This document shows positions 15,920-23,930 of a DNA stretch of 23,930 nucleotides, piece by piece. The translations under genes and the position numbers were made by a program. The notes beneath the pieces were generated by a model. That model saw only the letters and a list, made by a program, of their open reading frames with translations. It did not search any database and was not told the DNA's origin. Every line of letters begins with the position of its first letter. Within the stretch, counting starts at the first letter, position 1. The DNA lies in IMG/VR virus record IMGVR_UViG_3300030118_006029, positions 3,615-27,544 of that record; one strand, given 5' to 3'. Source of the DNA: a virus.

Positions 15920-18900
15920 ATGTACGAATTACAAGGTCAAAAATTTACTTTAAATGAATTACAAGACTATGCTAGTAATAAAGGCATGGAGTTTGATGAT
16001 TTTATGTCTAGTATGCGTAATGCTGGATTAGTTGAAGTATCTGGTAAACAAGGTGAATCTAACTTTTTTGCTAATAACGCTATATTAGGCGGTAAAATAA
16101 TTGACTTTTTTGCTAATAACATACCAGATTATATTGATAGAGCTACTCCTGGTAAAGATGTTCAAGTAAGTTTTGAGTTTGCTGAAGATGAAGATAAAGA
16201 TTATGGCGCTATGGTTGACGTAATTAAAGGTCAAGTTGAAAAACCACCTTCAAAAGCAATGAAAAACTTTTATAAAATACTTGAAGAAAACGGTGGTGGT
16301 CCTATAGGTGTAATAAAAGCTTTTAGGGAAAATCCAGACATAGCACCTGAAGTTATAGTTACTTCTTTAGCTAGTGCAGTAAGTGCTGGTGTGTTTTCAG
16401 GAAAAGCTAGAAAATACGCTGCTATAGGTGGTGCGGCTGGTGTAAAAGCAGGAAAAGGTCGTGGAAAAATTCTTACAGGATCTCAAGGTGTGTTTGCTGG
16501 TTTGAGTATGTCTGTAGAAACTACTAGTAAGTTTGTTGAACTTTTATCTGAAGAGTTAGAAAAAATGCCCGGTGGTATTACTGAAGAAAATTTACAAAAA
16601 ATAGTTGCAGATAAAAATAAGTTTCAAAAAATAAAAAATAAATCTTACGCTAAAGGAATAACTGTAGGTGTTATAGATTTTGCTACTGGTTTTGCAACTA
16701 CTAAAGCCGCGAGTAAAGTTGTTGAAAAAACAGGTAGTAAGTTATTAGCTACAGGTGCTGGAGCTGGTGTAGAAGGTTTTGGTGGTGGTTTTGGTGAAGC
16801 TGCTAGTAGTGTTGTTATTGGTGAAGATGTTGATGCTGGTGCTGTTGGTTTAGAAATAATTGCTGAGTACGCTAGAGCACCGGTAGATATAGGTGGTGCT
16901 TTATTAAGACCTTCAAAAAAACCTCAGTATTTTATAAATGATCAAGAAGTTTCGTTTGGCGAAATGAGAAACTTTGTAAATACAGCTGATGACATGCAAA
17001 TAGCTATGGCTAATATACGTATGAAAAATGATTTCACAGGTATAGGTAAAAAAGCTGCTGCTAAACAAGAAGCTGCTAGAAAATCTGTAGAGCTTTCTGG
17101 TGATACACAGACTATTGCAGATGTTGAAGCTGCTAAAGCAAAACAGCAAGCTGGTCAAGCGGAGCAAGATTTTCAAGCAAATATGGCTTTTGCTAAAAAA
17201 CACAGCAAATTATTTGGTTTAAAATTTACAACTTTAACTCAAGATCAAATAAAACAAAGATTTAAAAACACAGAAAATGCTGAGTTAAGTGAATCTTTAG
17301 GTGGTATTATAGGTGATGAAATAATAATAAATAAAACTTTAGCTAAAACTAGAGTTTATGGTAAAAACGTAGGTAATCATGAACTTTTACACGCTATAAT
17401 AAAAGCTAGTGGTCAACAAAAATTAATAACACAAGCAACTATAGATGATTTTTTAAATGTTATAGGTAAAGACAATGCTGCTAAAGTTCAAAAAAGATTA
17501 GACGATAACTATACTAAAGAATATGTTTCTCAAAATTTAGATGAGTATTTTACAGCTTTTTCTGATGCTATAGCTAATGATGAAATAGTATTTAATGATA
17601 GTATTTTTACACAAGTAAAAGATGTTATGAGAAGATTATTTGCTAGTGTAGGTATTGCAAATGTTGATTTTCAAACTGGAAGAGGTGCTTATAACTTTTT
17701 AAAAGACTATAACAAAAGCATACATAAAGGATCTTTATCTTTTGGTATAAGACAAAAAGTTAAAGGACCTGTAAACATTGAGCAAAGTAAATTTTCTAAA
17801 GAAGCATCAGATAAAGTTCAAGACTTATATAATAGAAAAGGTGTAGATGGTGCTTTTGAAATAATGCAAATGTTTAGACCAATAGTAAACCGTATAGTTG
17901 AAAGACGTAGCCAAGCACCTAACTTTGATAGAGAGTTATTAACTAGTGAAATAGAAATAGGTGAAAGAGGTGTATTAGATTTAATTAGAGACTATAAGCC
18001 AGACTCAGGTGTACCTTTAGCTGCTTATATAAATAAATTTTTACCAGCAAGAGCTATAGAAGCTTCTAGACGTGTTTTAGGTGAAGAGTTTACGGTTGAT
18101 GTAGAAGAAGCTAAAGCTATTGAAGCTAGAGAAGAAACTGTTGAAACTAAAGCAAAGCCAAAACCTAAAAAAATTGTTTTATCTAGTAGGTTAGGTGTAT
18201 CAACACAAGTAAAAGATATTGTTAGTAAAAAATTATCTAATTTAAACATAAAAGATTTAAACTTTAAAAACTTAAAAGATTTAACTCCAGAAGTAACAGG
18301 TAAACTTTTTGGTATATCACCTAAAAAATTAATTAGTCTAGCTAATTTAACTAAAAAAGAATTACAGTCTGCTCAAATGTTTATTAATAAAAACGCAGAT
18401 TTATTAATATCAATGTTACCTGAAGGTAGCACAGCTAGTGGTACAGCTACTGGTGTGCCTAGAACTTTATTAAACGCTTTTTATACTAAAACTGATAGAG
18501 CAAAAATGGCTAAAACAGGTAGTAAGTCTGGTTTAGCGATACAAGTAAAAAATAAAATAAATAAAAAAGAATTTTTAGAAGTTTTTGGTATTGTTGATGG
18601 TAAACCGCAGCGTGATGATAGAAACACGTCAGCAAGAGTTTTAGCTATAGCTAATTTAACTGGAAAAATGATGACTAATCAAGAAGTTAGATCACAGCTA
18701 CAACAAACAGATACTTCTGAGCAAACGATACAAAATATTAAAGATGGTAAATCTGAAATTTTATTTAGCAAAAGTAAAGTTAAAAAATTTAGTGAAAAAT
18801 ATAATTTAGATTTTTTTGATATAAACGATCCTAGTAACGGTTTTGAAAACTATAATATTTTCATGGACAACATGATTTTGTTATCAGATTATCTACCACC

Positions 18901-21900
18901 TGGTTTTATTAGAGCTGTTGATTTAAGAAGTTTTGGTATTAGTAATCCTGCTGTAAAAGTTTACGCTAGAACAAATTCTTTAGCTTTTGAATATTTTACT
19001 GTAGGTAAATCAGAAAATATAAAGTATTATAGACCAGATACTTTTTTAGGTAAAAATATAAAAGATATAACAAAAGAAAATATTAAAGAATATAATGAGG
19101 CTGGTGTAAAAAACTTTGATGTAATGTGGAAAGGTATTGAAGCTGCGTTAAAAGCAAATCCTAACAACAAACAACTGGCAATTTCTATATATATTTACCT
19201 TACTAGCGCTTTAAATGACACATCACATCCTTTAAGAACTGGCGCTAAATACGTTGGTGGTGACCCTTCAGCTACAGGAAAAATAGTTTATGAACATGCT
19301 TTACAAAGTGTTAATGTTAGAGATCAATTGTTAGATTCTATTTTAAACCCTAAAAGTGAAAACAACTTTGTAGATACTTTTAAAGCTATTAAGAAAAATT
19401 ACTTTTTAATAGCTATGAGTAAACAAGACGCTGATATAGTTGATACTACAACTTACATTGACGAAAACAATAAAAAAGTAAAGTATAAAACTGGTATGGG
19501 TAAAGGTTGGAACGTTTTTAACAACAACTGGTGGCAAAGATATTTTAACGAAGATGTAGCTCTTAATCCTGATAAGTTTATATTTGTTGAAAACGGTAAA
19601 ACTTTTACAGAGCAGTTTGGCGCTGTTAAGTTTAGCAAAAGTGGCTCTATACAGCAAGCTGCTAGTGTACCTTTTGCAAACGCTAGAACAACAGCTAAGT
19701 ATAGTAAATCATCAAGAGGTATGAGTACTTTTGATTTTGATGAAACGTTAATCGTAGAAGGTAAAAACTTCATTACAGCTACTAAAGGAAATAAAACTAT
19801 AAAAATCAGTAGCGCAGACTGGCCTATAGTTGGTGAAAGTTTTGCTAATCAAGGTTATAGTTTTGATTTTAGTGATTTTGTAAACGTACGTGGTGGTATT
19901 GACGGGCCTTTGCTACAAAAAATGCGTAATCAAATTAAAAAGTTTGGGCCAAGTAACGTGTTCGTTTTAACAGCTAGACCACCTGAAAGCGCAACAGCAA
20001 TACATGGTTGGTTAAAAAGTAAAAACATAAACATACCTTTAGAAAATATAACTGGTTTAGGCAACAGTAGTGGTGAAGCAAAAGCTGTGTGGATGCTTAA
20101 TAAATTTGCAGAAGGTTATAATGATATGTATTTTGTTGATGACGCTTTACCAAACGTAAAAGCTGTTAAACAAGCACTAGAACAGTTAGATATTAAATCA
20201 AACGTACAGCAAGCTAGAATTAAATTTAGCAAATCAATAAATGAAGACTTTAATAGTATATTAGAAGATGTTTCTGGTATTAAATCTGAAAGAAGATATT
20301 CTGATGCTAGAGCTAATAAAGCTGGTGAGGGTAAAGGTGGTTTTAGATTTTTTGTACCACCATCACACGAAGACTTTGCTGGTTTGTTATACAACTTTAT
20401 GGGTAAAGGCAGGCTTGGTAACAAGCATAGAGAGTTTTTTGAAAGAACTTTATTAAAACCTTTAGCTAGAGGTTATAGAGAGTTAAACATGGCTAAACAA
20501 GCTATAGCTAATGACTATAGAGTTTTAATAAAAAAAGCACCTTTAACACGTAAAAAATTAAGAAGAAAAATACCTGGTAGTGACTATTATTACAGTGACG
20601 CTGTAAGAGTTTATTTGTGGAATAAAGCTGGTTTTGACATACCAGGTATATCACAAACAGAAATAAACGAATTAATTGATATAGTTAACTCAAGTGTTAA
20701 TTTAAGAAACTTTGCTAACGTAGTTAGTAAAATATCTAGACAAAAAGAAGGTTATATAGAGCCTAGTGAAAACTGGCAAGTCGGTGATATAAGAACTGAC
20801 TTACAAGACGCTACAGGTAGAGTTGGTAGAAAAAGATTTTTTAATGAATATTTAGAAAACTCTAAAATAATATTTAGTAAAGAAAACTTAAACAAAATAG
20901 AAGCTGCTTATGGCGCTGATTTTAGAAGCGCACTAGAAGATATGTTGTATCGTATTGAAAAAGGTAGTAACAGACCAACTGGTCAAAATAAAAATGTAAA
21001 TTTATTTTTAGATTATATAAACGGATCTATTGGCGCAACTATGTTTTTTAACGCAAGATCAGCTGTATTACAGACTATATCTACAGTTAACTTTATAAAC
21101 TTTGGAGATAACAATATATTTAAAGCCGCAGAAGCTTTTAGTAATCAAGAGCAGTTTTGGACTGATTTTAAAACGCTATTTAACTCTGATATGTTAAAAC
21201 AAAGAAGAGCTGGTGTTGCTTTTGATTTAAATGCTAGTGAAATAGCAAGTGCTGTAAGTAAAGCTAAAACACCTACAGGTAAAGCTAGAGCAGCTATTGC
21301 TTATTTGTTACAAATAGGTTTTTTACCTACACAATTAGCTGATAGTTTTGCTATAGCTTTTGGTGGGGCTACAATGTATAGAAATAGAATTAAAACATAC
21401 AGACAGCAAGGGTTTACACAGCAACAAGCTGAAACAAAAGCTTTTGAAGACTTTCAAGAAATATCTGAAAGCACACAGCAGTCTGCTAGGCCAGATAAAA
21501 TATCACAACAGCAAGCTTCTGTTCTTGGTAGATTAATATTAGCTTTTCAAAACACACCGTCACAGTATGTTAGGTTAATGAAAAAAGCTGGTTCTGATTT
21601 AATTAATAGAAGAATATCTAAAGGTTACAACGATCAAGCTAGAAGTGATATGTCAAATATATCTAAAATAATATATTATGGGGCTGTACAAAACGTAATA
21701 TTCTATAGTTTACAGTCAGCTTTATTTGCTATGTTATTTGGTGAAGATGATGAAGATGAAGAAAAAACAGAAAAGTTTTTCAAAACTAAAAAACAAAGAG
21801 TTGTTAACGGGAGTATAGATACTGTTTTACGTGGCGCTGGTATTGCAGGCGCCGTAGTATCTACAATAAAAAATACAGCTATAAAATATGCTGAAAACCA

Positions 21901-22327
21901 AAAGAAAAACTGGGGTAAAGAAGACAATATTATTATGATGGAACTATTACAGCTTTCACCACCAATAGGTATTAAAGCTAGAAAATATAGAAGTTACGAA
22001 AAAACCATGGATTATAACAAAAAAGTAATTGATGAAATGGACACTTTTGATATTAATAATCCTATATGGGATGCATACTCTCAAATAATAGAAGCTGCTA
22101 CAAATGTACCTTTAGCAAGACTATATAGAAAAGTTGATAACTTAAGAGCTGCTGTAGATACTGAAAACGCTTGGTGGCAGAGACTTGCTACTGGTTTAGG
22201 TTGGAGCCGTTGGGATGTTGGTGTAAAAGATAAAGAAGTTGATGAGGTAAGAGATTACATTAAAAAATCTAACAAAAGTAGAAATAAAAAGAAAAAAGGT
22301 TTAAAGCAAAAAGAAATATTATTTTAA
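15920..22327 (+). CDS. Giant polyvalent virion protein: HExxH protease, sigma-like region, HAD phosphatase
   Basis: The ATG at 15920, 1 base after the upstream stop, is preferred over the in-frame TTG at 15911; the product is 2135 aa. Order by residue: N-terminal YELQGQKFTLNELQDYASNK module (1-30); two Gly/Ala-rich membrane-active stretches (~140-190, ~245-310); HELLH metallopeptidase motif (487-491) with E542 (in LDEYFTAF) as possible third zinc ligand; sigma-70 region 2-like helices (~630-720); uncharacterised regions (~725-1236); HAD phosphatase (~1268-1425) with D1272/D1274, T1351, K1388 and D1407/D1408; a long C-terminal region of large-polyvalent-protein type (~1450-1950) with a hydrophobic helix near 1917-1945; basic tail. 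The motif [KL][FY]SK[SE] recurs at 624, 948, 1237, 1260 and 1435, at domain borders. It is probably packaged, ejected and processed. The families are recognised by motif; the processing is inference. Confidence 0.78.
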   Translation: MYELQGQKFTLNELQDYASNKGMEFDDFMSSMRNAGLVEVSGKQGESNFFANNAILGGKIIDFFANNIPDYIDRATPGKDVQVSFEFAEDEDKDYGAMVDVIKGQVEKPPSKAMKNFYKILEENGGGPIGVIKAFRENPDIAPEVIVTSLASAVSAGVFSGKARKYAAIGGAAGVKAGKGRGKILTGSQGVFAGLSMSVETTSKFVELLSEELEKMPGGITEENLQKIVADKNKFQKIKNKSYAKGITVGVIDFATGFATTKAASKVVEKTGSKLLATGAGAGVEGFGGGFGEAASSVVIGEDVDAGAVGLEIIAEYARAPVDIGGALLRPSKKPQYFINDQEVSFGEMRNFVNTADDMQIAMANIRMKNDFTGIGKKAAAKQEAARKSVELSGDTQTIADVEAAKAKQQAGQAEQDFQANMAFAKKHSKLFGLKFTTLTQDQIKQRFKNTENAELSESLGGIIGDEIIINKTLAKTRVYGKNVGNHELLHAIIKASGQQKLITQATIDDFLNVIGKDNAAKVQKRLDDNYTKEYVSQNLDEYFTAFSDAIANDEIVFNDSIFTQVKDVMRRLFASVGIANVDFQTGRGAYNFLKDYNKSIHKGSLSFGIRQKVKGPVNIEQSKFSKEASDKVQDLYNRKGVDGAFEIMQMFRPIVNRIVERRSQAPNFDRELLTSEIEIGERGVLDLIRDYKPDSGVPLAAYINKFLPARAIEASRRVLGEEFTVDVEEAKAIEAREETVETKAKPKPKKIVLSSRLGVSTQVKDIVSKKLSNLNIKDLNFKNLKDLTPEVTGKLFGISPKKLISLANLTKKELQSAQMFINKNADLLISMLPEGSTASGTATGVPRTLLNAFYTKTDRAKMAKTGSKSGLAIQVKNKINKKEFLEVFGIVDGKPQRDDRNTSARVLAIANLTGKMMTNQEVRSQLQQTDTSEQTIQNIKDGKSEILFSKSKVKKFSEKYNLDFFDINDPSNGFENYNIFMDNMILLSDYLPPGFIRAVDLRSFGISNPAVKVYARTNSLAFEYFTVGKSENIKYYRPDTFLGKNIKDITKENIKEYNEAGVKNFDVMWKGIEAALKANPNNKQLAISIYIYLTSALNDTSHPLRTGAKYVGGDPSATGKIVYEHALQSVNVRDQLLDSILNPKSENNFVDTFKAIKKNYFLIAMSKQDADIVDTTTYIDENNKKVKYKTGMGKGWNVFNNNWWQRYFNEDVALNPDKFIFVENGKTFTEQFGAVKFSKSGSIQQAASVPFANARTTAKYSKSSRGMSTFDFDETLIVEGKNFITATKGNKTIKISSADWPIVGESFANQGYSFDFSDFVNVRGGIDGPLLQKMRNQIKKFGPSNVFVLTARPPESATAIHGWLKSKNINIPLENITGLGNSSGEAKAVWMLNKFAEGYNDMYFVDDALPNVKAVKQALEQLDIKSNVQQARIKFSKSINEDFNSILEDVSGIKSERRYSDARANKAGEGKGGFRFFVPPSHEDFAGLLYNFMGKGRLGNKHREFFERTLLKPLARGYRELNMAKQAIANDYRVLIKKAPLTRKKLRRKIPGSDYYYSDAVRVYLWNKAGFDIPGISQTEINELIDIVNSSVNLRNFANVVSKISRQKEGYIEPSENWQVGDIRTDLQDATGRVGRKRFFNEYLENSKIIFSKENLNKIEAAYGADFRSALEDMLYRIEKGSNRPTGQNKNVNLFLDYINGSIGATMFFNARSAVLQTISTVNFINFGDNNIFKAAEAFSNQEQFWTDFKTLFNSDMLKQRRAGVAFDLNASEIASAVSKAKTPTGKARAAIAYLLQIGFLPTQLADSFAIAFGGATMYRNRIKTYRQQGFTQQQAETKAFEDFQEISESTQQSARPDKISQQQASVLGRLILAFQNTPSQYVRLMKKAGSDLINRRISKGYNDQARSDMSNISKIIYYGAVQNVIFYSLQSALFAMLFGEDDEDEEKTEKFFKTKKQRVVNGSIDTVLRGAGIAGAVVSTIKNTAIKYAENQKKNWGKEDNIIMMELLQLSPPIGIKARKYRSYEKTMDYNKKVIDEMDTFDINNPIWDAYSQIIEAATNVPLARLYRKVDNLRAAVDTENAWWQRLATGLGWSRWDVGVKDKEVDEVRDYIKKSNKSRNKKKKGLKQKEILF

Positions 22328-22900
22328 ATGAAACGTTTTTTGTTGTGCATTGTTTTGCTTACAACTTGTGAAAAAATTGATGACGACGGTTTTAGAGTGT
22401 TTAAAATAAATAAAGGTGAACATAGGTCTGGTACATACTTACATAACGACGCACCTTATAAAATAAACTTTTTAGTTAAAGTTACAGAGTCAATGATATA
22501 TGATTTTGGCGGTAATACTAGAGATCAATACGATGTAAATAAAATATATGGTTTTAGTGACTTTGGTCAAATACATCAAGAAGCTTCTATAAGACTTGGT
22601 TGGTCTTACTACACTGAAGGCGAAAAAGCTGGTGAGTTATGGTTTAGATGGTTAAAACACACTTGGGGCCAACATAAATCAGGTGACTTAATGGAAGTTG
22701 AAGTTGATGAAGTATATAATGTTACAATAGAACAAAGGTTAATACATTATATTTTTACTATAAACGGTAAAGAGTTTATTGTTGATAGAGATATAGAGCA
22801 GAACAGAAGATTAGATTATATAGATAGATATTATTTATACCCATATTTTGGTGGTCAAAAAACAGCACCACACGATATAAAAATTAAAATAAAAGAATGA
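22328..22900 (+). CDS. Putative surface-exposed lipoprotein, jelly-roll-like
   Basis: A 190-aa protein. MKRFLLCIVLLTTC is a short signal peptide with a lipobox-like end (L11-T12-T13-C14; Thr just before the Cys is unusual). The residues after C14 (E-K-I-D-D-D) resemble the Bacteroidetes lipoprotein export signal, C-x-K plus acidic residues, that sends lipoproteins to the outer face of the outer membrane. The mature part is strand-rich: YDVNKIYGFSDFGQIHQEAS, RLGWSYYTEG, then YLYPYFGGQKTAPHDIKIKI. This pattern recalls small jelly-roll or lectin-like proteins of Bacteroidetes. It starts immediately after the stop of the polyvalent gene and overlaps the next gene by ATGA, so it is in the virion operon. 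Possible roles are receptor masking against superinfection, or a glycan-binding product. It is too globular for an outer spanin. Function is not established. Confidence 0.65.
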   Translation: MKRFLLCIVLLTTCEKIDDDGFRVFKINKGEHRSGTYLHNDAPYKINFLVKVTESMIYDFGGNTRDQYDVNKIYGFSDFGQIHQEASIRLGWSYYTEGEKAGELWFRWLKHTWGQHKSGDLMEVEVDEVYNVTIEQRLIHYIFTINGKEFIVDRDIEQNRRLDYIDRYYLYPYFGGQKTAPHDIKIKIKE

Positions 22901-23930
22901 AAAGATTAATTATAATAATAATGTGTATAGCATTAACAGCTTGCGCGGCGCCAAAAAGTTGTTGTGGTCAAGATTTACAGTCATTGTTAAAGTTTTCTAC
23001 GTTTTACGCAGCGGTAAACGGTGGTACTTCTTTATCAGATGTTGATGTGTTTTCTGTAGATAACGGTTTATCAACAAGCACAATATCTACGCCATACGAT
23101 TACAACTTAACAATTGGTTTACGTAAAATAGCTAGATTTGGTTATGAAAACAAAGCACAAACGTTTTACGATGGTACAGAGTCAAATTATAGTGACGCAG
23201 CTACAGTTGGTAAAATTAGAGGTTTAGAGTATTTAATTGAGATGGACTACAAAAGACAAGAAGGTGTAGATTATACAGATCAACATCATTTTGTACGCTG
23301 GAGCTCTGATGACGGTTGTGATAGTGAAGTTTGTATAAACTTTTTTGCTTTAAAACTAGAGTATTTACAAGATGGTTTTGCTGATGTAGAATATTTTGAA
23401 GCATCTGAAAGATATAGATACAGAAAACATAAAAACTTATCTTGGAATATAGGTTTAGCACATAGATTAGCTGAACCATACGGTTATGATCCGTTAGATG
23501 AGTGGATGTTATCAAACGGTAATTTACATTACACGTATTTAGCTTTACAAGAAGGTTATAACGTAGATGTAGCTAACTCTATATATACAAACCCAGAGGG
23601 CGAAGTTGTAGCTACAAACGCTGAAGTGTGGGAGGCTGTAGTAATACCACAGGTTTTATCTGATTATACAGAGAAAAAACGAAACGAGCTTGATAGAATA
23701 ATACAGCACTCTATTGTAGTTGGCTTTGATTATTATAAATACAACAAACAAACATGGTTACACGCGTGGGGTAATTTAATGCCATATCATTACGATAGTG
23801 GTAATGAGTTTTCATATCACAACTTTAACGACGGTGAACAGTGGTATGATTACAGCGGTGGACTAATATACGGTATAAAAGTAAACAAAAGCTTAGGTTA
23901 TTTCTTTGAAGGTAAATACAATAAGTATTG
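22897..23930 (+). CDS. Exported beta-strand-rich protein, outer-membrane-like, 3' end missing
   Basis: The ATG overlaps the previous stop (ATGA) and the frame stays open to the end of the window, giving 344 residues without a stop. MKRLIIIIMCIALTAC is a signal peptide with a good lipobox (L13-T14-A15-C16), followed by AAPKSCCGQ. There is no acidic export signal after the Cys, so if lipidated it would face the periplasm, unless signal peptidase I cuts nearby. The rest consists of alternating aromatic/polar strands (YNLTIGLRKIARFGYENK; RGLEYLIEMDYKRQEG; NFFALKLEYLQDGF; LSWNIGLAHRLAEPYGYDPL; GGLIYGIKVNKSLGYFFEGK), the pattern of an outer-membrane beta-barrel. Similar Cys-Cys-Gly-Gln leaders occur in predicted proteins of uncultured marine phages, from memory. 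It could alter the host surface, serve lysis, or be a virion component. The barrel is inferred from strand pattern only. Confidence 0.72.
   Translation, partial: MKRLIIIIMCIALTACAAPKSCCGQDLQSLLKFSTFYAAVNGGTSLSDVDVFSVDNGLSTSTISTPYDYNLTIGLRKIARFGYENKAQTFYDGTESNYSDAATVGKIRGLEYLIEMDYKRQEGVDYTDQHHFVRWSSDDGCDSEVCINFFALKLEYLQDGFADVEYFEASERYRYRKHKNLSWNIGLAHRLAEPYGYDPLDEWMLSNGNLHYTYLALQEGYNVDVANSIYTNPEGEVVATNAEVWEAVVIPQVLSDYTEKKRNELDRIIQHSIVVGFDYYKYNKQTWLHAWGNLMPYHYDSGNEFSYHNFNDGEQWYDYSGGLIYGIKVNKSLGYFFEGKYNKY

Noticed and set aside
19406-19773. Two antisense frames opposite the polyvalent gene
   Set aside because: The sense strand encodes conserved HAD and flanking sequence here; the antisense frames overlap each other and look like composition artefacts.

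Overview
The window is a 23.9 kb piece of a tailed-phage genome. It is AT-rich (about one third GC by eye) and gap-free, with thirteen genes all on the + strand. No gene-free stretch exceeds about 70 bases. No tRNA, rRNA, CRISPR array, insertion sequence, integrase or replication gene is visible. The gene content is a virion morphogenesis block of podovirus type, most like the crAss-like and marine Bacteroidetes phages. That affiliation is an inference from recognised protein signatures and gene order, not from a search.

Three things point to a marine Bacteroidetes (flavobacterial) host. First, starts lack a Shine-Dalgarno sequence and are preceded by A/T-only leaders. Second, the 2034-aa tail protein carries a GCTDPLAANYDPN...DDGSC motif typical of secreted proteins of marine Flavobacteriia. 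Third, one of two terminal lipoprotein genes has a C-x-K plus acidic stretch after its lipid cysteine, resembling the Bacteroidetes surface-export signal.

Layout. 2-1024: 3' part of a scaffold-like protein. 1045-2550: major capsid protein, followed by a strong UUCG-capped terminator. 2617-3444: uncharacterised 275-aa protein, followed by a second UUCG hairpin. 3501-11813: connector/ring protein, second ring protein with a carbohydrate-binding-like insert, and a giant tail stabilisation ('muzzle'-type) protein with a flexible C-terminal extension. 11815-13639: two further structural proteins. 13674-22327: three internal or ejected virion proteins, the last a 2135-aa polyvalent protein. 22328-23930: two translationally coupled exported proteins, the second cut by the window end.

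How the parts fit together. The scaffold and capsid genes build the head. The ring and muzzle proteins form the short tail and carry surface-exposed sugar-binding-like or Ig-like modules. The 321-, 429- and 2135-aa proteins are probably packaged and delivered into the host. The most interesting item is the 2135-aa protein. It joins Gly/Ala-rich membrane-active segments, a HExxH metallopeptidase motif, a sigma-70 region 2-like helical segment, a complete HAD phosphatase and a conserved C-terminal phage domain. A recurring K-F-S-K-S motif sits at the domain borders, which suggests a self-processing packaged polyprotein.
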